Source: Desulfurococcales archaeon
Lineage (GTDB): Archaea > Thermoproteota > Thermoprotei_A > Sulfolobales > Desulfurococcaceae
Assembly (NCBI GenBank): GCA_015521265.1
Contig: WAON01000101.1
Location: 1-11,322 of the forward strand
Length of the DNA: 11,322 bases
Direction of reading: 5' to 3'
How positions within the stretch are numbered: position 1 is the first letter of the stretch; the number at the start of each line of letters is the position of its first letter. This document shows, in pieces, positions 7,542-11,322 of this stretch. The notes under the pieces are model-generated. The model did not search any database. It was not told the DNA's origin and was given only the letters and a program-made list of their open reading frames with translations. A program made the translations under genes and the position numbers.

Positions 7542-8596
7542 GTTTTCCTATACAGTAATAAGGAGGAGGCAACAACCGCTACGATCAATACTGCGACTAC
7601 TAGTGTTAGGGTAGAGTAGTCTAGCCAATCCCTACCCATTGTTTTATTCGTTAAACCTTTGAATCCCATTGTTTCATTTCCGCTAGTAGTAATACTGGTA
7701 GTATTTCTCGGAGCAGGCGGGGCTTCATATGTTGCCGTATTAGCTGTTTTCCTAGGGCTTATCTCTACGAGGTTGTTTCCATGACTGAACAAGTGGTCGA
7801 ATACTATTATGTATATTATCTCCGCACCCGTTTTATTGATTATTAACTCGAGGATCGGTTTTACCTCCTCGAAGAAATGCTTGGATGTTACTATCCGGTA
7901 TATCTTGTACCCGCTAACATTATTCTCCACGATAATACCCAGCATTAAACCATATGAGAATGTACCGGTTGTTACGCTGCATTCACTGCAGTATTTCTTA
8001 ACTATTCCTTCAAACATTTTGTAAACCCTTGTCTCCACTTGTTCGAACCTTTTGATACTGTATCCGTGTATTTTTAAGACTATGAATGCTATGTTGAGGT
8101 TTTTGATGGATGGTCTTTTTGAGGCAAATTCCCTTGTCTTATTAACGAGATAGTTTATCAGAGACTTATTACTAGGAGCATCCCTGCCTACAACGATGAA
8201 TACGAGCATAGAGTTATTCCCAGAATAAACGCTAACACCAAAAACATCATCGCCAACCCACGACCAATTGATACTATTCTGAAGGAGTGATGTAGCTATA
8301 TAGTCTATTTTTACGCTCAAATTATTCTCCGAGATATATTTTCTTTCAACCCTATCTACCTCGTCTTCGAACGCTATCTTTGTTAGATTAGATGATGTTA
8401 CAATAGCTTGAATGATTCGAGTATTCGATATATTCCTCACGGTTATGTTCTTGTTGGCGGGGTAGGGGATTTTTGTATATATGAATTTTACTTCTACCTC
8501 TAAATTTGTATAAGCATATGTATGAGTATTTACATAAGGCATCATGAAGAATACAATAATCAATAAAAAGAGAAAACAACTAGATAGATTAAACAT
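7538..8596 (-). CDS. Unrecognised sequon-rich surface protein with C-terminal membrane anchor
   Basis: I do not recognise this protein. Read from the ATG at 8596 it has 352 residues. A hydrophobic N-terminal segment (about 7-22) looks like a signal peptide or anchor. A long polar region with 13 N-x-S/T sequons follows (N50, 55, 70, 92, 110, 127, 143, 152, 226, 254, 298, 307, 317), then a Thr/Pro/Asn-rich stalk (about 280-320) and one membrane segment near the end (about 329-348) followed by RKT. This is the layout of an exported, glycosylated, wall-facing archaeal protein. C203 and C206 (CSEC) could form a disulfide or bind a metal. The ATG is preferred over a TTG 18 bases upstream because GGGGAGAG lies directly before the ATG and inside that longer version. 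By eye the gene is more AT-rich than its neighbours. Confidence 0.75.
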   Translation of the reverse strand: MFNLSSCFLFLLIIVFFMMPYVNTHTYAYTNLEVEVKFIYTKIPYPANKNITVRNISNTRIIQAIVTSSNLTKIAFEDEVDRVERKYISENNLSVKIDYIATSLLQNSINWSWVGDDVFGVSVYSGNNSMLVFIVVGRDAPSNKSLINYLVNKTREFASKRPSIKNLNIAFIVLKIHGYSIKRFEQVETRVYKMFEGIVKKYCSECSVTTGTFSYGLMLGIIVENNVSGYKIYRIVTSKHFFEEVKPILELIINKTGAEIIYIIVFDHLFSHGNNLVEISPRKTANTATYEAPPAPRNTTSITTSGNETMGFKGLTNKTMGRDWLDYSTLTLVVAVLIVAVVASSLLLYRKT

Positions 8597-8600
8597 GAAA

Positions 8601-8608
8601 CTCTCCCC
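8601..8608 (-). promoter_or_regulatory. Shine-Dalgarno site deciding the start of the surface protein gene
   Basis: On the minus strand this reads GGGGAGAG, four bases before the ATG at 8596. If translation began at the TTG at 8614, this purine block would lie inside the coding region, so the ATG is the better start. Confidence 0.6.
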
Positions 8609-8615
8609 AGACAAC

Positions 8616-8625
8616 GAATATATTC
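8616..8625 (-). promoter_or_regulatory. Possible TATA box of the surface protein gene
   Basis: GAATATATTC is a perfect ten-base palindrome centred about 25 bases before the ATG at 8596. Because it is symmetric it could equally be an operator. A second AT-rich candidate (8658-8675, TTTTTTATATTTTTAAGG on the minus strand) would give a leadered transcript and fits better with the ribosome site at 8601-8608. Confidence 0.3.
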
Positions 8626-8695
8626 AACGGTATTTGTTTCCCCTCAGTTAAGGTCTTTCCTTAAAAATATAAAAAATGTTTTGGTTAGAAAAAGA

Positions 8696-8708
8696 TATTT
8701 ATATTAAT
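8696..8708 (+). promoter_or_regulatory. Probable TATA box of the tRNA-Pro gene
   Basis: ATTTATATTAATC is the best TATA match before the tRNA. Its core (8698-8707) would start transcription near 8729, leaving a 5' leader of about nine bases for RNase P to remove before G1 at 8738. Confidence 0.5.
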
Positions 8709-8737
8709 CACCGAAAATACACGAATTTATGAAATAT

Positions 8738-8864
8738 GGGCCCGTCGTCTAGCTTGGACTAGGATGCGGGGTTCGGGACCCCTCTAAAGACCCCCTGATA
8801 TACGCCGCCGGAGACCCAGGGGCGAGACTCCCCGTGACCCGGGGTTCAAATCCCCGCGGGCCCA
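8738..8864 (+). tRNA. tRNA-Pro (anticodon CGG), with one intron
   Basis: After removal of the 51-base intron all canonical parts are present. The acceptor stem is GGGCCCG (8738-8744) with CGGGCCC (8857-8863). The D arm is GTCT (8747-8750) and GGAT (8762-8765), and its loop contains A14, G15, G18G19 and A21. The anticodon stem is CGGGG (8767-8771) with CCCCG (8830-8834). The anticodon loop UUCGGGU has anticodon CGG at 8774-8776. A five-base variable loop is followed by the T arm CGGGG-TTCAAAT-CCCCG (8840-8856) and discriminator A73 at 8864. The CCA tail is not encoded. The mature length is 76 bases (exons 8738-8777 and 8829-8864). It reads the proline codon CCG. Confidence 0.95.
8778..8828 (+). 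other. Archaeal tRNA intron at position 37/38 with canonical bulge-helix-bulge
   Basis: The splice motif is complete. The outer helix is the anticodon stem CGGGG/CCCCG. The central four-base-pair helix is UUCG (8772-8775) with CGAG (8823-8826). The intron-side helix is CCCCU (8779-8783) with AGGGG (8818-8822). The three-base bulges are GGA (8776-8778) and ACU (8827-8829), cut after the second base of each. This is the standard substrate of the archaeal splicing endonuclease, one subunit of which is probably encoded at 5110-5631. The intron is too short for a homing endonuclease gene, and I find no convincing C/D box pair. Confidence 0.93.
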
Positions 8865-8869
8865 TCTCA

Positions 8870-8881
8870 ATATTTAAATAC
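8870..8881 (+). promoter_or_regulatory. Probable TATA box of rpiA and the following gene cluster
   Basis: ATATTTAAATAC begins five bases after the end of the tRNA and is centred about 28 bases before a TTG at 8904. It is one of the clearest TATA matches in the window. It supports the downstream TTG as the rpiA start, because a GTG at 8892 would lie upstream of the expected transcription start. Confidence 0.55.
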
Positions 8882-8903
8882 GTCTACATGGGTGCTGGTT
8901 TGT

Positions 8904-9608
8904 TTGTCAACGATCCTTTTGAAGAAAAGGGTTGGTTTTTACACTTACAATTACGTTGAGCCGCTTCTGGAAAGTATTGAGTCCATAGGGTTGGGGACGG
9001 GTTCTACGATTAAGTTCTTCATTGATAAACTGATTAGTGATGGTGTATTAGCTGGGTTGAAGGTTGCCGTATCGAGCATCGATACACTACTATACCTTTC
9101 CCGTAGAGGCGTAACGGCTACTCCGCCGGGATATATTGAACACCTGGATTTATACGTTGATGGATTCGATGAAGTTAGTAGTAGGCTTGACATAGTTAAG
9201 GGTAGGGGTGGTGCACTACACTGGGAGAAGCAGCTTGCATTGATAGCTGATAGGAGGATCTATATAGGTGATTATACAAAGTATAACGGTAAACCATACC
9301 TATACCTAAAACCAATACCGATAGAAGTATCACCACCCAGCCTATCCTACGTTTTAAAGAGTCTCTCAGCCCTAGGCAAACCGGTTTTAAGGATGGGTAG
9401 GAGGAAGGATGGACCAATAATAACGGATACCGGGAACTACATAGTAGACCTGTATACCAGTAAAGTACACGACGCTGAGGAAATGAACAGGATGATCAAG
9501 GAGATTAACGGAGTAGTGGAAACCGGGCTGTTCCCAAGGAAACTAGTAGACACCGTAATAATAACTACACCACACGGAGTAGTAAGAGTGTATGGGGAAA
9601 CGAGCTAA
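8904..9608 (+). CDS. rpiA: Ribose-5-phosphate isomerase A
   Basis: RpiA interconverts ribose-5-phosphate and ribulose-5-phosphate, supplying ribose for nucleotides. Read from the TTG at 8904 the protein has 234 residues, normal for the family. Visible blocks are IGLGTGSTIKFF (28-39, phosphate loop), LYVDGFDEV (83-91) with the catalytic-site Asp pair, and VKGRGGALHWEKQLA (98-112), which contains the Lys and Glu equivalent to K94 and E103 of the E. coli enzyme, then TDTGNYIVDLY (174-184). The TTG is chosen over a GTG at 8892 because of the TATA box 28 bases before it and GGTG at 8891-8894. A TTG at 8919 is a third option. The stop overlaps the ATG of the SWIM gene by one base (TAATG). Confidence 0.93.
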   Translation: MSTILLKKRVGFYTYNYVEPLLESIESIGLGTGSTIKFFIDKLISDGVLAGLKVAVSSIDTLLYLSRRGVTATPPGYIEHLDLYVDGFDEVSSRLDIVKGRGGALHWEKQLALIADRRIYIGDYTKYNGKPYLYLKPIPIEVSPPSLSYVLKSLSALGKPVLRMGRRKDGPIITDTGNYIVDLYTSKVHDAEEMNRMIKEINGVVETGLFPRKLVDTVIITTPHGVVRVYGETS

Positions 9609-10009
9609 TGGATGTAAGGGATACAATAAACTACATCAACGGACTCACCGAAAAAGAGATCAAGTCTATGCCTGAAATAGTTTCAAGAGCCGGTTTAAGG
9701 AAGATGGTTAGGCTATATATTAGAGAATACGGGGAATGGGCACCGGTATGGATATACATTGGTACAAGGAGAGACCACATAGTAATACCCGGAATGTACT
9801 GCACCTGTAAAAACTTCACAATAAAAGTTATGGCTAAGAAGCAGGAGCTAGCATGTAAACACTTAATAATACAGTGGGTTGCATACAAGAATAAAACCTA
9901 TCGAAAACTAGAATTAAGTGTAAACGAGTATTTAAAAATAATACACGAGATCATAAGCATAGGGCTGAGCCCAACGCTTAGAAACCTACTATATACCAGG
10001 AGGAGATGA
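9608..10009 (+). CDS. Small SWIM zinc-finger protein
   Basis: The 133-residue protein holds one clear motif, CxC followed after 15 residues by CxH: cysteines at 65, 67 and 83 and a histidine at 85 (MYCTCKNF and LACKHLII). This is the SWIM-type zinc finger. Short archaeal SWIM proteins have been likened to the eukaryotic Shu2/SWS1 family, which works with Rad51 paralogues in recombination. In that family the finger continues as CxHxxA, but here the last position is Ile. The N-terminal part (about 1-60) is helical and basic in places, and the C-terminus is arginine-rich (LLYTRRR). The ATG overlaps the rpiA stop by one base, and elf1 starts three bases after this stop, so it is translated within a tight operon. 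The domain call is solid; the function is not known. Confidence 0.78.
   Translation: MDVRDTINYINGLTEKEIKSMPEIVSRAGLRKMVRLYIREYGEWAPVWIYIGTRRDHIVIPGMYCTCKNFTIKVMAKKQELACKHLIIQWVAYKNKTYRKLELSVNEYLKIIHEIISIGLSPTLRNLLYTRRR
9999..10003 (+). promoter_or_regulatory. Shine-Dalgarno site for elf1 inside the SWIM gene
   Basis: GGAGG lies within the last codons of the SWIM gene, nine bases before the TTG at 10013. It supports that TTG start. The ATG at 10006 opens a frame that stops after four codons. Confidence 0.6.
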
Positions 10010-10012
10010 GTA

Positions 10013-10339
10013 TTGGGTAGGAGGAGGAAGAAGTATAAGAAACCAGTTAGAAAGATCAGGAGAATACCAACATTCTTCCAATGCCCACACTGCGGAGCAA
10101 AAACCCTTAGGATAAAGTTTGAAAAGATAGGTGTTGAAGGCAGAAAACTCGCAGTAATAACATGTGGAACCTGTGGATTATACGCGGAGCTTGAAGTACC
10201 ACAAATGTATGAGCCAGTAGACGTGTACTCCCTTTTCATTGATAAATATGAGGAAGGAGAACTCGAGGTAGAATTCCGTAAGATACCCGAGGAAGAGGAG
10301 GAATTAAAAGCCGAGCAGGCTGGAAGCAGTGAAGCCTAA
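10013..10339 (+). CDS. elf1: Transcription elongation factor Elf1 homologue
   Basis: The 108 residues match the Elf1 layout. A strongly basic N-terminus (GRRRKKYKKPVRKIRR, 2-17) is followed by a four-cysteine zinc ribbon, FQCPHCG (22-28) and ITCGTCG (49-55), with cysteines at 24, 27, 51 and 54. The hallmark EPVDVYSLFIDKYEEG (67-82) corresponds to the EPIDVYSDWVD block of eukaryotic Elf1. The acidic tail (about 80-101) is typical. Elf1 binds RNA polymerase during elongation, alongside Spt4/5. The TTG start gives the expected MGRRRKK beginning and has a ribosome site nine bases before it. The last 11 bases overlap the GGGP synthase gene, so the two are probably translationally coupled. Confidence 0.92.
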   Translation: MGRRRKKYKKPVRKIRRIPTFFQCPHCGAKTLRIKFEKIGVEGRKLAVITCGTCGLYAELEVPQMYEPVDVYSLFIDKYEEGELEVEFRKIPEEEEELKAEQAGSSEA

Positions 10340-11075
10340 AGTACACGAGTATATCCAGGAGAAGATCGGGAAGGGGGAGAAGCTACACTTCACCCTAATA
10401 GACCCCGACAGAGTAAGCGGAGACCTGGAGAAAACAGCGGAGCACTTAGTAGAAGCTGGAACAGACGCCTTCCTAATAGGTGGAAGCCTAGCCGTTACAC
10501 CGGAAGAAGCGGGTGAGACAGCAAAGATCTTAAGGGAAACTGGGAAGCCGGTAATAGTCTTCCCGGGAAACATAAACTGTTTAACACCACTAGCTGATGC
10601 AGTACTATATATGATCCTGATGAACAGCAACGATCCCTACTACCTTATCGGAGCACAGGTTTCTGCCGCACCAATAATTAAAAAATACGGTCTAGAAACA
10701 CTGCCGACAGCATATATCGTAGTATATGGTGATACAGCAGTAGCACACGTTGGAAGGATACAGCCACTACCAACGAATAAGCCCGGCGTATTATTAGCCT
10801 ATGCGTTAGCAGCGGAGATGCTGGGGCTTAAATACATATATCTTGAAGCTGGAAGCGGTTCTAAGCATCCAGTACCCCTCACATACCCCCGAATAGTTAA
10901 GGAGAAGACGGGGTTAACAGTAATCGTTGGGGGAGGCATTAGGTCCCCATTTATAGCACGGAACCTCGTTGAAGCTGGTGCAGACATAATCGTTACCGGT
11001 ACAATTGTAGAGGAAGATCCTGATAGAGCTAAGAACATTATAAGAGCAGTTAAGTCCTACCACGTAAATACTTAG
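10329..11075 (+). CDS. Geranylgeranylglyceryl phosphate synthase
   Basis: This enzyme makes the first ether bond of archaeal membrane lipids, joining geranylgeranyl diphosphate to sn-glycerol-1-phosphate. The 248 residues form a TIM barrel with the family blocks FTLIDPDRV (21-29), FLIGGSLAV (48-56), VIVFPGNIN (75-83), LMNSNDPYYLIGAQ (97-110), YIYLEAGSGSKHPVP (169-183), VIVGGGIRSP (198-207) and GADIIVTGTIVEED (217-230). The phosphate-binding GGGIR and GT motifs are intact. It starts with GTG at 10329 inside the end of elf1, overlapping it by 11 bases. The 3' end overlaps the convergent MazG-like gene by 26 bases. It is the last gene of the plus-strand cluster. Confidence 0.96.
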   Translation: MKPKVHEYIQEKIGKGEKLHFTLIDPDRVSGDLEKTAEHLVEAGTDAFLIGGSLAVTPEEAGETAKILRETGKPVIVFPGNINCLTPLADAVLYMILMNSNDPYYLIGAQVSAAPIIKKYGLETLPTAYIVVYGDTAVAHVGRIQPLPTNKPGVLLAYALAAEMLGLKYIYLEAGSGSKHPVPLTYPRIVKEKTGLTVIVGGGIRSPFIARNLVEAGADIIVTGTIVEEDPDRAKNIIRAVKSYHVNT

Positions 11076-11304
11076 CTTTAAAAACCCTCTCAACATCAAT
11101 ATCCAAGAGATTAGCCAGGCTCAGCAGCCAAGCAAATACATCGGCTATTTCCTCCTCGAGGCTAGCTCTATCCATTTTGAGCAGTCCATCGGCAACCTCC
11201 CCAACTTCCTCGACGAGCCATGTGAACGTAGCGAATACTCCTCGAGAACTATCCCTCTCATAATACAATCTACGAATAAGTTCTTGAGCCTCCCGAATCT
11301 CCAA
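11050..11304 (-). CDS. MazG-like nucleotide pyrophosphohydrolase
   Basis: This 84-residue all-helical protein carries the MazG motifs: EEVGE at 32-36 (ExxE) and EEIAD at 51-55 (ExxD), which bind magnesium and together hydrolyse nucleoside triphosphates to monophosphates. LVEEVGEVADGLLKMD (30-45) followed by LEEEIADVFAWLLSLANL (49-66) is a standard single-domain MazG layout, and the length is normal for the small form. Such enzymes usually clear damaged or unwanted nucleotides such as dUTP; the substrate here cannot be told. The start is TTG at 11304, supported by GGAGGGG seven bases before it. Its last 26 bases run over the end of the GGGP synthase gene on the other strand. Confidence 0.88.
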   Translation of the reverse strand: MEIREAQELIRRLYYERDSSRGVFATFTWLVEEVGEVADGLLKMDRASLEEEIADVFAWLLSLANLLDIDVERVFKAKYLRGRT

Positions 11305-11311
11305 CCAGAAA

Positions 11312-11318
11312 CCCCTCC
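11312..11318 (-). promoter_or_regulatory. Shine-Dalgarno site for the MazG-like gene
   Basis: On the minus strand this reads GGAGGGG, seven bases before the TTG at 11304. It confirms that the gene is complete in the window and that TTG is its start. Confidence 0.7.
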
Positions 11319-11322
11319 AAAC

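Noticed and set aside
8577..8596. LSSC near the N-terminus of the surface protein as a lipobox
   Set aside because: The cysteine comes before the hydrophobic stretch, not at its end, so lipidation at a signal peptide cleavage site is not supported.
8778..8828. A C/D box guide RNA inside the tRNA intron, as in some archaeal tRNA-Trp introns
   Set aside because: Only a partial UGAUA and an overlapping CUGA are present (8794-8800). There is no ordered C, D', C', D set, and 51 bases leave no room.
9898..10239. A 113-codon minus-strand open frame across the SWIM and elf1 genes
   Set aside because: It lies opposite two genes with clear zinc motifs and has no supporting motif of its own.
1..11322. 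A CRISPR array, insertion sequence, prophage or toxin-antitoxin module
   Set aside because: No spaced direct repeats, transposase, integrase or terminal inverted repeats were seen. The only tandem repeat is coding, in the slipin. The MazG-like gene has no toxin neighbour in view.

Overview
The window looks like part of the chromosome of a thermophilic crenarchaeon, most likely of the Desulfurococcales (lineage inferred, not proven). The archaeal markers are a geranylgeranylglyceryl phosphate synthase, an Elf1-type elongation factor, an NreA repair protein, a probable non-catalytic splicing endonuclease subunit, an intron-containing tRNA-Pro with a bulge-helix-bulge splice motif, and TATA boxes about 24-28 bases upstream of several start codons. 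AGG/AGA and ATA codons are frequent. TTG and GTG starts are common, and genes are tightly packed. No gene-free stretch reaches 300 bases. I saw no insertion sequence, phage gene or CRISPR array.

Region 1 (1-5631, all minus strand). Read in the direction of transcription: a probable structural tRNA-splicing endonuclease subunit, histidyl-tRNA synthetase, a short NfeD-like membrane protein, a slipin (stomatin/SPFH) with five 11-residue repeats, an NreA-type DNA repair protein, and a radical SAM protein of the spore photoproduct lyase family that runs off the left edge. The first four genes are 19-41 bases apart and look like one operon. nreA has its own TATA-like box, and its stop codon overlaps the GTG start of the radical SAM gene.

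Region 2 (5777-8596). A DUF996-like membrane protein (minus) is divergent from mtnA (plus), the methylthioribose-1-phosphate isomerase of methionine salvage. mtnA converges on an unrecognised, sequon-rich, membrane-anchored surface protein (minus). Those two genes share one CTAG palindrome as both stop codons.

Region 3 (8738-11322). tRNA-Pro(CGG) carries a 51-base intron at position 37/38. It is followed by the plus-strand cluster rpiA, a SWIM zinc-finger protein, elf1 and GGGP synthase, with gaps or overlaps of a few bases. A small MazG-like pyrophosphohydrolase on the minus strand overlaps the end of the GGGP synthase gene by 26 bases.

Most genes are housekeeping: tRNA maturation and charging, membrane lipid synthesis, pentose phosphate interconversion, methionine salvage and nucleotide clean-up. 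The points most worth a second look are the nreA/radical SAM coupling, the SWIM protein beside elf1, the extended repeat-bearing slipin with its protease-less NfeD partner, the pre-tRNA intron with interchangeable helices, and the unknown surface protein.
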